Source of the DNA: Rhodopila sp965276935
Lineage (GTDB): Bacteria > Pseudomonadota > Alphaproteobacteria > Acetobacterales > Acetobacteraceae
Direction: 5' to 3'
Length of the DNA: 64,000 nucleotides
Assembly: GCF_965276935.1 (NCBI RefSeq)
Contig: NZ_CBDIBS010000001.1
Coordinates: 62,001 to 126,000, forward strand
The translations under genes were made by a program, and so were the position numbers. This document shows, in pieces, positions 1-7,558 of this stretch (the stretch's first letter is position 1; each line of letters starts with the position of its first letter). The notes beneath the pieces are model-generated. The model saw nothing but the letters and a program-made list of their open reading frames with translations, ran no database searches and was not told the DNA's origin.

Positions 1-114
1 ATCATCTACCTGTATCATCCGGTCAATATCGTCGGTCTGTCGGCGAAGCTGACCGGCTTTCGGCCGGTGCCGGACGGGATGATCCGGCTGCAGGGTCTGT
101 CGGTGGCGAAGTGA
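1..114 (+). CDS. Peptide/nickel-type ABC transporter substrate-binding protein, C-terminal fragment
   Basis: The reading frame is open from base 1 to a TGA at 112-114. The last 37 residues include a Pro-Val-Asn-Ile-Val-Gly-Leu stretch and a closing Gly-Phe-Arg-Pro-x-Pro-Asp-Gly segment. This is how dipeptide/oligopeptide family 5 binding proteins usually end. The stop overlaps the GTG start of the DppB-type permease, so translation is coupled, and this supports the assignment more than the short sequence does. The protein would be periplasmic and deliver a peptide or similar solute to the two permeases that follow. The rest of the gene lies outside the window. Confidence 0.7.
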   Translation: MIYLYHPVNIVGLSAKLTGFRPVPDGMIRLQGLSVAK

Positions 115-1052
115 AACTGAGCGGCCGGATCGCCCAGATCGTTCCGACGCTGATCCTGGTCAGCATCCTGGTGTTCGGCCTGCAGCAGTTGATGCCCGGC
201 GATCCGGCGCTGGCGCTGGCCGGCGAGGAGCGGGGCGACCCGCGCGTGCTGGCGCAGATCCGGGCGCAGCTTTGGCTGGATCGGCCGGTGCCGGTACAAT
301 ATCTGCATTGGGTCGGCAACGTGCTGCGCGGCAACCTCGGCTATTCCTGGCGCACCCGCCAGCCGGTGACGCAGTTGATCGAACAGAAGCTGCCGGTCAC
401 GGCACAGCTTGGTGTCATGGCCTTCGCCATCGCCGTGGCGATCGGCGTGCCGGCGGGCGTGGTGGCGGCGGTGCAGCGGAACCGGGTGTGGGACTACCTC
501 GCCAATGCGATCGGGCTGGCGGGCTTGTCGATGCCGACCTTCTGGCTGGGGATCATGCTGATCCTGCTGGTCTCGGTCGATCTGGAGTGGCTGCCGCCGT
601 CCGGCTACGTGCCGTTGACGCAGGACCTTTGGCGGTCGCTGGCGACGACGATCATGCCGGCCTTCGTGCTGGGCTACGCCATCGCCGCGGTGCTGATGCG
701 GCACACCCGCAGCGCGATGCTCTCCACACTCAGCCAGGACTACGTTCGCACCGCGCGCGCCAAGGGGCTGAATGAGCGCCGGGTCATCCTGCGCCACGCG
801 CTGCGCAACGCGCTGATCCCGGTGGTGACCCTGGGGGCGCTGGAACTCGGCACGCTGCTGTCCGGGGCGGTGCTGACCGAGCAGGTGTTCTCCATCCCCG
901 GCTTCGGCAAGATGATCGTCGATGCGGTGTTCAACCGGGACTATCCGGTGGTACAGGGCGTCGTGCTGGTGACGGCATTCGTGTTCGTGCTGCTGAACCT
1001 GCTGGCGGATATCCTGTACGTGCTGATCAATCCGCGGTTGCGCCGCGCCTGA
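111..1052 (+). CDS. ABC transporter permease, DppB/GsiC type
   Basis: This 313-residue inner-membrane protein has the layout of the first permease of peptide/nickel ABC importers: an N-terminal helix, a periplasmic loop with the characteristic Leu-Gly-Tyr-Ser segment near residue 80, then the BPD_transp_1 core. The EAA-type cytoplasmic loop (Tyr-Val-Arg-Thr-Ala-Arg-Ala-Lys-Gly, around residues 210-218) is intact and should contact the ATPase. It starts with GTG inside the stop of the binding-protein gene and ends inside the ATG of the next permease. The likely role is uptake of a peptide or similar solute; specificity cannot be read from the permease. The ATPase genes are not in the window downstream, so they may lie upstream or elsewhere. 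Confidence 0.9.
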   Translation: MKLSGRIAQIVPTLILVSILVFGLQQLMPGDPALALAGEERGDPRVLAQIRAQLWLDRPVPVQYLHWVGNVLRGNLGYSWRTRQPVTQLIEQKLPVTAQLGVMAFAIAVAIGVPAGVVAAVQRNRVWDYLANAIGLAGLSMPTFWLGIMLILLVSVDLEWLPPSGYVPLTQDLWRSLATTIMPAFVLGYAIAAVLMRHTRSAMLSTLSQDYVRTARAKGLNERRVILRHALRNALIPVVTLGALELGTLLSGAVLTEQVFSIPGFGKMIVDAVFNRDYPVVQGVVLVTAFVFVLLNLLADILYVLINPRLRRA

Positions 1053-1960
1053 TGCGCACGCGGACGCACACCGCTTCGATGCAAACCGCTGGGCGGCCCC
1101 CGGGACGTGTTAATCCGCGACGCCTCACGCCCGGCCGTCTGGCCTTGGGACGGTTCCTGCGCCGCCCCGCCGCGGTGGCGGCATTGGGGGTGATCATGCT
1201 GTTCGTTATCGGGGCGGTGCTGGCACCGCTGGTCGCGCCGTTCGATCCGGTCGCGACCTCCTGGACCGCGATCCGCAAGGCGCCGTCGGCCGCGCACTGG
1301 ATGGGCACCGACGAGATTGGGCGGGATGTGCTGTCGCGCGTTGTGTTCGGTGCCAGGGCGAGCCTGCTGGCGGGGGTGGTCTCCGTGCTGATCGCGGCGG
1401 CGATCGGTGTGCCGGCCGGGCTGCTGGCGGGGTTCGCCGGGGGCTGGATCGACGCCGTGCTGTCGCGGCTGGTCGACGCGATGCTGGCGTGCCCGTTCCT
1501 GATCCTGGCGATCGCGCTGACGGCGTTCCTTGGGCCGAACCTGACGAATGCGATGATCGCGATCGGCGTGTCCACCGCGCCGCGGTTCATGCGCGTGGCG
1601 CGGGCGGCGACGCTGGAGGTCGGCAGTGCCGACTACGTGCAGGCGGCTTGGTCGATCGGCGCGCCGGCCTGGCGGGTGGCGGTGCGGCACGTGGCGCCGA
1701 ATATCGTGCCGCCGGTGCTGGTGCAGGCGACCTTGTCGCTGGCGGCGGCGATCATCGCCGAGGCGTCGTTGTCGTTTCTGGGACTGGGCCAGCAGCCGCC
1801 GTCGCCGTCCTGGGGATCGATGCTGAACGCGGCGCAGCGGTTCCTGACCCAGGCGCCATGGCTGGCGGTGTTTCCGGGGATGGCGATCTTCCTGTGCGTG
1901 CTGTCGTTCAACCTGGTGGGGGATGGCCTGCGGGATGCACTGGACCCGCGAGGGTCGTAG
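1052..1960 (+). CDS. ABC transporter permease, DppC/GsiD type
   Basis: This 302-residue protein is the second permease of the importer. Its basic N-terminal tail precedes the DppC-type motif Trp-Met-Gly-Thr-Asp-Glu-Ile-Gly-Arg-Asp (about residues 87-96), which is diagnostic for the subfamily. The EAA loop near residue 195 and the Leu-Ser-Phe-Leu-Gly-Leu-Gly segment near the end are present. Its ATG overlaps the previous stop by one base. It should pair with the DppB-type protein to form the membrane channel. No ATP-binding subunit follows: the next gene, 26 bases on, runs the other way. Confidence 0.9.
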   Translation: MRTRTHTASMQTAGRPPGRVNPRRLTPGRLALGRFLRRPAAVAALGVIMLFVIGAVLAPLVAPFDPVATSWTAIRKAPSAAHWMGTDEIGRDVLSRVVFGARASLLAGVVSVLIAAAIGVPAGLLAGFAGGWIDAVLSRLVDAMLACPFLILAIALTAFLGPNLTNAMIAIGVSTAPRFMRVARAATLEVGSADYVQAAWSIGAPAWRVAVRHVAPNIVPPVLVQATLSLAAAIIAEASLSFLGLGQQPPSPSWGSMLNAAQRFLTQAPWLAVFPGMAIFLCVLSFNLVGDGLRDALDPRGS

Positions 1961-1986
1961 CAATCGACTGTAGCAAATGGCCCGCC

Positions 1987-2625
1987 TCAGCCTTCCGCCA
2001 CCGCCGGATACGGCTGCTCCCACTTGTCCAGATACACGAAGTCCGCCAGCTTGCCGCGTCCGACCGGCCCGAACTTGCCCATCGGGTAGCCGACCGGCAG
2101 GATCGCATAGGAATGCACCCCCGGCGGCAGGCCCAGCGCGGCCTCGGCCTCCTTCTCATACAGCAGATGCCGGGTGGTCAGCGTCGAGCCCAACCCCAGC
2201 GCGCGGATCGTCAGCAGCATGTTCTGCACCGCCGGATAGATCGAGGCACCGGCGCCCCGGCTCGGATTCGGACCATCCTTCAGGCAGGCCACGATCCAGA
2301 CTGGCGCCTCATGGAAATGCTCCGTCAGGTATTCGACCGCGCCGTGCTGGCGGGTGAAGCGTTCCGCCGTCACGCCAGGCGGCGCGGCGCTGGTGGCGTA
2401 GCGCGGCCCGACGACCTCATCGAACGCCTTCTTGTACCAGACCTGCACGGCCTGCTTGATCGCCGGGTCCTTGACCACGAGAAAGCGCCAAGTCTGCGTG
2501 TTGCCGCCGTTGGCGGCCGCGGTCCCGGCCTCCAGGATCTGCTTGATCAGCGCATCCGGCACCGGGTCAGGCTTCAGCCGGCGCATCGAGCGCGTGGTTC
2601 CGATGATCTCGAAAAAGTCCGGCAT
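1987..2625 (-). CDS. Nitroreductase-family FMN oxidoreductase
   Basis: The 212-residue product has the nitroreductase fold signature: an N-terminal Thr-Thr-Arg-Ser-Met-Arg-Arg FMN-phosphate-binding segment near residue 10, a Gly-Asn-Thr-Gln-Thr-Trp motif near residue 41, and a C-terminal Gly-Tyr-Pro-Met-Gly-Lys-Phe-Gly-Pro motif. Such enzymes use NAD(P)H to reduce nitroaromatics, quinones or flavins in the cytoplasm. The natural substrate is unknown here. An AGGAG box lies 10 bases before the ATG. It is 15 bases downstream of the SDR gene on the same strand and probably shares its transcript, which suggests a small xenobiotic or fatty-acyl catabolic unit with the CoA-transferase further upstream. 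Confidence 0.87.
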   Translation of the reverse strand: MPDFFEIIGTTRSMRRLKPDPVPDALIKQILEAGTAAANGGNTQTWRFLVVKDPAIKQAVQVWYKKAFDEVVGPRYATSAAPPGVTAERFTRQHGAVEYLTEHFHEAPVWIVACLKDGPNPSRGAGASIYPAVQNMLLTIRALGLGSTLTTRHLLYEKEAEAALGLPPGVHSYAILPVGYPMGKFGPVGRGKLADFVYLDKWEQPYPAVAEG

Positions 2626-2640
2626 GGTTGCGATCTCCTG

Positions 2641-3438
2641 TTATGCTCGTTTTGCCGGCGCAACGCCGCCCGAGCCGGAGCGGCCGCCGTCGATGACAAT
2701 GTGCGTCCCGGTCACATCCCCCGACAGCTCGGAGCACAGATACAGCACCGCGCCCGCGACCTCCTCCGGTTGCGCGTACCGGCCGGTAGGAATGCCGGCG
2801 GCTAACGCGGCGTGCACGCCCTCAGGGTTGTTTGAATCGCGCTGCGATTCCAGCGACCGCATCATGCGGGTCTCGACCGGACCCGGACAGACCGCGTTCA
2901 CCCGCACCCCCAGCGCCGCGACATCGGTGGACGCGACCTTGGTCAGCCCCAGCACGCCGTGCTTGGACGCCACATAGGCCGGCATGCCCGGCGAGCCGAA
3001 CAGGCCAGCGACCGAGGCGGTATTCACGATCGCCCCCGAGCCCTGCCGCAGCATCACCGGCAGCACGTGGCGCAGCCCGAGGAAGACACCCTTCAGGTTG
3101 ACCGCGATGACCTTGTCGAAGATATCCTCGTCATAGTCCTGGGTCGGCCGCACGACACCCTCGATGCCCGCGTTGTTGAAGAAACAATCAATGCGGCCAT
3201 ACGCCGCGAGGGTTTTCTCCACGTAGTCCTTCACCGATCTCGCCTGCGTCACGTCCGCCTGCAGGAAGGCCGATGTCGCCCCGCGCTGGGTGATGATGTC
3301 CACGCTCGCCTGGCCGGCGTCCGCATCCGCGTCCACGACCATGACCTTCGCCCCTCGCAGCGCGAAGCCGAGAGCGGTCGCCCGCCCAATGCCGCCACCG
3401 CCGCCGGTGATCAGCGCCACCTTCCCTGTAAAGTCCAT
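2641..3438 (-). CDS. SDR-family NAD(P)-dependent oxidoreductase
   Basis: This 265-residue classical short-chain dehydrogenase has the Thr-Gly-x3-Gly-x-Gly cofactor loop at residues 11-18, Asn-Asn-Ala-Gly near 90, a catalytic Ser in Thr-Ala-Ser-Val, and Tyr-x3-Lys (Tyr-Val-Ala-Ser-Lys). The acidic Asp-Ala-Asp after beta-2 suggests NAD rather than NADP. I chose the ATG at 3436-3438 because a strong AAAGGAGGAAA box precedes it. A longer frame reaches into the upstream repeat array and looks artificial. It lies downstream of the CoA-transferase gene and just upstream of the nitroreductase gene. The substrate, probably a secondary alcohol or hydroxyacyl compound, cannot be specified. Confidence 0.9.
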   Translation of the reverse strand: MDFTGKVALITGGGGGIGRATALGFALRGAKVMVVDADADAGQASVDIITQRGATSAFLQADVTQARSVKDYVEKTLAAYGRIDCFFNNAGIEGVVRPTQDYDEDIFDKVIAVNLKGVFLGLRHVLPVMLRQGSGAIVNTASVAGLFGSPGMPAYVASKHGVLGLTKVASTDVAALGVRVNAVCPGPVETRMMRSLESQRDSNNPEGVHAALAAGIPTGRYAQPEEVAGAVLYLCSELSGDVTGTHIVIDGGRSGSGGVAPAKRA

Positions 3439-3454
3439 CTTGATTTCCTCCTTT

Positions 3455-3680
3455 TTGCCCGCTCGCCACGGCTGGCCTTGTGCCAGCCGTTCGCTCCTTT
3501 TGCCCCCGCTCGTCATGGCCGGCCTTGTGCCGGCGACCCACCCCTTTCGCCCCGCGCCAGCCCCGTGCCAGGCGTTCGCCCCATTTTGCCCTGCTCGTCA
3601 CGCTTGGCCTTGCCAGCAGTCCGCCCCTTTCGTCCCGCTCGTCATGGCCGGCCTTGTGCCGGCCATCCGCCCGATGCCGT
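3455..3680. repeat. Array of about five degenerate ~45-bp palindromic repeats
   Basis: The segment CGTCATGGCCGGCCTTGTGC occurs at 3511-3530 and again at 3640-3659. Degenerate versions begin near 3464, 3560 and 3596. Each core can fold as GGCCGGC...GCCGGC and is followed by a C-rich, T-tract linker, with unit spacing of roughly 36-49 bases. The array occupies most of the 300-base gap between the CoA-transferase and SDR genes. Single palindromic copies of the same GTCATGGCCGGG style are widespread between genes in high-GC alphaproteobacteria. A local array is less usual. It may terminate or process the transcript. Confidence 0.75.
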
Positions 3681-3737
3681 CGGTGCGCGGATGACCAACA
3701 AGTGGTCGTCCATCAGGATGCGGGCAGTTTGTGTTGC

Positions 3738-4910
3738 TCAAACCACTTTCGCAACATGCAGCGCGGCGATCTCCTCCGCGCTGTAGCCAAGCTCCGCCAG
3801 CACGGCATCGGTATGCTCGCCCGCTTCCGGCGTGGCACTGCGGATGCTCCAGGGCGTGCGGCTGAGTTCGATCGGCTGGCCGACCACCTCCACCTCGCCC
3901 AGCACCGTGTGCGGCACGGTCCGGGTCATCGCCAGATGCTTCACCTGCGGATCGGCAAACACCTGATCCATTGTGTAGATAGGGCCGGCAGGCACCCCTT
4001 GCCGGTTCAGCGCCTCAATCCAGTCCGCGGAAGATTTCGTCCGTGTGATCGCCGCGATCGTCTCGTTCAACGCGTCACGGTTCTCCAGACGCGCTCGGCC
4101 GGTAGCGAACAGCGGGTCGGCGGCGAGGTGTTCGGCCTCCATCGCCTTGCACATCCGCCGGTAGATGTCGTCCCCGGCGGCGGCGATGTTGATATAGCCG
4201 TCAGCCGTGGCGAAGACTCCGGTCGGGATGCTGGTCGGATGGTTGTTGCCGGCTTGCCCCGGCACCTCCTTGCCGATGGTCCAGCGCGCCGCCTGGAAAT
4301 CCAGCATGGAGATCTGCGCGCCAAGCAGGGAGCTTTTCACCCACTGGCCCTCGCCTGACTGCTCGCGTTCCAGTAGCGCGATCAGGATGCCCATGGCAGC
4401 GAAGATGCCGGCGGTCAGGTCGGCGACAGGAATGCCGACCCGCATGGGGCCGCGGCCGGGTTCACCAGTGATCGACATCAGCCCGCCCATGCCCTGGGCG
4501 ATCTGGTCGAAGCCAGGCCGGTCGCGATACGGCCCGTCCTGTCCAAAGCCGGAGATGCTGGCATAGACGATCCGCTTGTTGATCGCCTTCAGGCTCTCGT
4601 AATCCACACCGAGGCGGAACTTCACGTCCGGGCGGTAGTTCTCCACCACCACATCGGCCTGCGCGACCAGCCGCTTCAGCACCGCCGGCCCGTCAGGCGC
4701 CTTCAGGTTCAGCGTCAGGCTGCGCTTGTTGCGGTGCAGGTTCTGGAAGTCGGGGCCGTGCCGCTCGCCGCCCAGGCCGGCGTCACCTTCCGGCGCCTCG
4801 ATCTTGATGACATCGGCACCCCAGTCGGCCAATTGCCGCACCGCGGTGGGGCCGGCGCGCACACGGGACAGGTCGATGACCTTGAAGCGGGCGAGGGGGC
4901 CGTTCGTCAT
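3738..4910 (-). CDS. CaiB/BaiF-type (class III) CoA-transferase
   Basis: The 390-residue protein carries family hallmarks: an N-terminal Asp-Leu-Ser-Arg-Val-x-Ala-Gly-Pro segment, the Ala-Asp-Trp-Gly-Ala-Asp-Val-Ile-Lys-Ile-Glu motif near residue 30, and the catalytic aspartate in Val-Ala-Asp-Leu-Thr-Ala-Gly near residue 169. These cytoplasmic enzymes move CoA between carboxylic acids via an aspartyl-CoA thioester. A GGAAGGA box precedes the ATG. It heads a minus-strand set with an SDR and a nitroreductase, which suggests activation of an organic acid followed by oxidation or reduction. The actual acid is unknown. Confidence 0.92.
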   Translation of the reverse strand: MTNGPLARFKVIDLSRVRAGPTAVRQLADWGADVIKIEAPEGDAGLGGERHGPDFQNLHRNKRSLTLNLKAPDGPAVLKRLVAQADVVVENYRPDVKFRLGVDYESLKAINKRIVYASISGFGQDGPYRDRPGFDQIAQGMGGLMSITGEPGRGPMRVGIPVADLTAGIFAAMGILIALLEREQSGEGQWVKSSLLGAQISMLDFQAARWTIGKEVPGQAGNNHPTSIPTGVFATADGYINIAAAGDDIYRRMCKAMEAEHLAADPLFATGRARLENRDALNETIAAITRTKSSADWIEALNRQGVPAGPIYTMDQVFADPQVKHLAMTRTVPHTVLGEVEVVGQPIELSRTPWSIRSATPEAGEHTDAVLAELGYSAEEIAALHVAKVV

Positions 4911-5115
4911 GCGCTGATCCTTCCAAGGCTGAAGGATATCGTGGCATGAAAAGCGCCGGCTGGTCGAGGCGGGCGCCGACGATGCCGACCTTCAGATAAA
5001 GCCGCCCTTCGTGATTACCGCCTTGGTGCGGCCAGTGATTGCTTTGACGCCATCGCGGCCCATCCACGGATCCGCTGTCAACACAAACGCCTTCAAAGCG
5101 CAACGGACATGGCGC

Positions 5116-5904
5116 TCATGGCCGGTTGGCTCCATCGTCCGCGGACTTCGGATTAGTGCGCTTTAGAAAAAATAACGCGGAGGTGTTTGCCAGAACTTTT
5201 AGTCCAAGCCACGAAGACAGCGGCGTCGGGTTGTCCAGGAGTACCTTCATGTTAAGCCGGCTGGAAAGCGGCGTCGGGTTGTCCAGGAGTACTTCCCTGT
5301 TAAGCCGGCTGGAAAGCGGCGTCGGGTTATCCAGGAGTACCTTCCGGCCAAGCAAGGACGACAATGGCGTGGCCTTGTCCGAAAGTACCTTCATGCCAAG
5401 CCGCGATGACAACGGCGTCGGGTTGTGCAAGAGCGAGGCCCTTGGGGTCTGCTCCTTCGAGAGTGTCCGTCGATTCAAATACGACGACAGCGGTGCCGGG
5501 TTGTCCAACAGAACAGGCCAGTTGAGGGCGGTAGACAATGGCGTTCCCCCAACACCCATGGAGCCTGACGTGGAAGGTTCAGCTTTGGGCCGGGTCACGT
5601 CTTCATACGCCGCGTGGGGCGTGTCCTGATCGTTCGGGCGAACGCGTTCCAGGATTTCCGCCGCTCTTCCGGAGGCACCCAATGGCGCCTCAGCGATGAC
5701 CAGTGTTCCGCCCTGGCGGATGCCCTCGGCGTAATCCTTGGCGTGAGCCTCCGACAGGCCTTGCTGCATGATGCCTGTCTCGCTGACATCGGCTTTGGTT
5801 TTGTCGATCACCCGGATTGATGCTTGTCTGAAGCCAACCTGCTCCAGGTTGGCGACCGCACCCATCGCGTCCTCGTTCGTGGTAAACATGCGTGAGACAA
5901 GCAT
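5116..5904 (-). CDS. Uncharacterised tandem-repeat protein at the end of the puc operon
   Basis: I do not recognise this 262-residue protein as a characterised family. Residues 1-90 look like a small alpha/beta domain (an opening Met-Leu-Val-Ser-Arg-Met-Phe, then Gly-Gly-Thr-Leu-Val-Ile-Ala near residue 66), vaguely like stress proteins of the GSP17M/YflT type. From about residue 115 to 245 there are seven copies of a 16-residue unit with consensus Val-Leu-Leu-Asp-Asn-Pro-Thr-Pro-Leu-Ser-Ser-Arg-Leu-Asn-x-Lys; the central three are nearly identical. No signal peptide or membrane helix is seen. The gene follows pucC on the same strand after about 60 bases, so co-transcription with the antenna genes is likely. 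A role in antenna assembly, scaffolding or light-stress response is inference from position only. Confidence 0.8.
   Translation of the reverse strand: MLVSRMFTTNEDAMGAVANLEQVGFRQASIRVIDKTKADVSETGIMQQGLSEAHAKDYAEGIRQGGTLVIAEAPLGASGRAAEILERVRPNDQDTPHAAYEDVTRPKAEPSTSGSMGVGGTPLSTALNWPVLLDNPAPLSSYLNRRTLSKEQTPRASLLHNPTPLSSRLGMKVLSDKATPLSSLLGRKVLLDNPTPLSSRLNREVLLDNPTPLSSRLNMKVLLDNPTPLSSWLGLKVLANTSALFFLKRTNPKSADDGANRP
5215..5562. repeat. Coding 48-bp tandem repeats (seven units)
   Basis: The plus strand shows GGCGTCGGGTTGTCCAGGAG-like blocks starting at 5222, 5270, 5318, 5366 and 5414, exactly 48 bases apart, then 5492 and 5540, again 48 apart after a 78-base step. The period is a multiple of three and encodes the 16-residue repeats of the puc-linked protein on the minus strand. 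Units at 5222, 5270 and 5318 are almost identical at DNA level, which suggests recent duplication or gene conversion. Outer units have diverged. Confidence 0.92.
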
Positions 5905-5965
5905 GATGTCGCCTTTCCAGTTTATGCGCCGGTTTGATCGGGCTCACGGCATCCAGCGCGCCGGC

Positions 5966-7354
5966 TCAGGTATGGGCTTCGACCCGGCGAATGAGCGGGA
6001 CCATCGTCAGAAGTGTCGCGAACAGCAACATGACTTCAACACAGTAGACAAAATCGTACCCCGTTGCCGCCGCAAGCAGATAGTGCGGTGCCAGTCCGTT
6101 CACGAGATCGCGAAGTATGCCGCCAAGCGCAATCGCGACTCCGGCTGCCGAGGCTTGCACGGCACCCCAAGCCCCAAGCGCCAGCCCAGCCTGGTTTGGC
6201 GGCGCCAGATTCATTGTTGCAGTCAAGGTGCCGTGACCAAACAGGCCGGCGCCGAATCCGATCAGCAATGTCCCTGAACCAAAGACGGAGGCGGAGGCCA
6301 GCGGCGCAGCCATCATCACCGCGATAAAGCCAGGAATTCCAGCCAGGACGCCATAACCAGCCATGCGAAAGGGATCAGCGCCGCGACTGAGGACACGCGA
6401 AGCAAGACCAAAGCCCAGAAGCCCACCGACAGCCAGGGTTGCTGTCAGCTTGGTCGTATCACCGACAGTCAGGTGCAGAACCTGACCGCCGTACGGTTCA
6501 AGCAGAACGTCTTCCATGCTGAACGCCATCGTCCCACAACCGACGGCAATAAGGCGGCGCATGGCTTGCCCGCCGTGAATGAATCGCTGCCACGATTGCT
6601 GAAAATTGGGCTGCGTCCGGTGCGCCTGCGCCATCCGCGAACGATTGCGGCCCTCCTGTTTCCACAGGGCGCAGGTGTTGAGAACAATTGTCATCACGGC
6701 TGATCCCTGGATGACCTGGATCAGGCGCCCTGGCGTGAAATTCGCGAGAAATGCGCCAAACAAGAGCGCACTGCCGATCATGCCGAACAGGAGCATCACG
6801 TACATCAGGCCGACCACGTTGGGCTGCGATTCCTTTGGTGCGAGATCGGTGGCCAAGGCGAGGCCGACGGTTTGCGTCGTGTGCAACCCGGCGCCAACCA
6901 GCAAAAAAGCCAACCCCGCCGACAGGTAGCCGATCCATGCCGGAGCATGGCTCGCATTGCCGCCGCCGGACAGGACCAGCAACGCGAACGGCATGATCGC
7001 GAGGCCACCGAACTGTACCATGGCGCCCCTGAATATGAAGGGGACCCGCTTCCAGCCAAGCTCGGACCGATGGGTGTCGGAGCGGAAGCCGATCAGCGCA
7101 CGAAATGGTGCGAAAATCAGCGGCAGCGATATCATGACCCCGACAAGTGATGCGGGCACGTTGAGTTCGACGATCATCACCCGATTAAGCGTCCCCACGA
7201 GCAAGACCAGTGCCATTCCAACAGAAACCTGGAACAGTGACAAACGCAGCAGCCTGGGGAGCGGCAGGTCGGGTGTCGCCGCATCGGCAAACGGCAGGAA
7301 GCGAGAGCCGAGGCCGATCCATGCCCTCATCACGTGTTGGCTGACGCGATTCAT
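5966..7354 (-). CDS. pucC: PucC-family light-harvesting complex assembly protein
   Basis: The product is a roughly 462-residue, about 12-helix membrane protein of the BCH/PucC branch of the MFS. Diagnostic stretches are Phe-Leu-Pro-Phe-Ala-Asp-Ala near the start, Leu-Phe-Gln-Val-Ser-Val-Gly-Met, Thr-Leu-Asn-Arg-Val-Met-Ile-Val-Glu-Leu, and Gly-Phe-Arg-Ser-Asp. Known members are needed for LH2 (and LH1) assembly, probably inserting pigment or antenna polypeptides. I placed the start at the ATG giving Met-Asn-Arg-Val because family homology begins just after it; in-frame starts at 7441 (ATG) and 7447 (TTG) would add about 30 residues. It follows pucA by about 205 bases with a stem-loop between, the usual pucBAC order. 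Confidence 0.93.
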   Translation of the reverse strand: MNRVSQHVMRAWIGLGSRFLPFADAATPDLPLPRLLRLSLFQVSVGMALVLLVGTLNRVMIVELNVPASLVGVMISLPLIFAPFRALIGFRSDTHRSELGWKRVPFIFRGAMVQFGGLAIMPFALLVLSGGGNASHAPAWIGYLSAGLAFLLVGAGLHTTQTVGLALATDLAPKESQPNVVGLMYVMLLFGMIGSALLFGAFLANFTPGRLIQVIQGSAVMTIVLNTCALWKQEGRNRSRMAQAHRTQPNFQQSWQRFIHGGQAMRRLIAVGCGTMAFSMEDVLLEPYGGQVLHLTVGDTTKLTATLAVGGLLGFGLASRVLSRGADPFRMAGYGVLAGIPGFIAVMMAAPLASASVFGSGTLLIGFGAGLFGHGTLTATMNLAPPNQAGLALGAWGAVQASAAGVAIALGGILRDLVNGLAPHYLLAAATGYDFVYCVEVMLLFATLLTMVPLIRRVEAHT

Positions 7355-7501
7355 CGTCCTGGGAATTCCATCAGATGAGAGGCAGAGATATGCGAAAACT
7401 CCAATCAACGGATTGGTCTGGCTTACGCGGGCCGTGGCCATAGACAAAAAAGCCTCGGCAAAAAAGCGCTGCTTACTGTTTCCGACCTTGATGCACGCCC
7501 T

Positions 7502-7533
7502 CAGAGGTCAGTATTCGATAATACCGGCCTCTG
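7502..7533 (-). other. pucA-pucC intercistronic stem-loop
   Basis: CAGAGGTCAGTATT and AATACCGGCCTCTG flank a four-base loop. They pair as a 14-bp stem with one mismatch and one G-U pair when read on the minus strand. No T-run follows it directly. In puc and puf operons a hairpin behind the alpha gene typically stabilises the beta-alpha message and lowers expression of the downstream gene. Position and structure fit that role here. Confidence 0.72.
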
Positions 7534-7558
7534 ATGAATCATGCGGGCATCAACTCGA

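Noticed and set aside
15..797. Long open frame on the minus strand antisense to the first permease
   Set aside because: Arg/His/Gln-rich translation without motifs, typical of a shadow frame in high-GC DNA. The plus-strand permease is unambiguous.
1489..2805. 438-codon plus-strand frame across the second permease, the nitroreductase and the SDR end
   Set aside because: It overlaps well-supported genes on both strands and has no domain.
3188..3601. Minus-strand frame through the repeat array
   Set aside because: It is the translation of the palindromic repeats plus an SDR shadow, with no independent support.
3455..3680. Possible CRISPR array
   Set aside because: Units are degenerate, spacing varies, the linkers are themselves similar, and there are no cas genes nearby.
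5215..5562. 48-bp direct repeats as a CRISPR-like or VNTR non-coding array
   Set aside because: The period is a multiple of three and falls within an open frame with a consistent 16-residue protein repeat.
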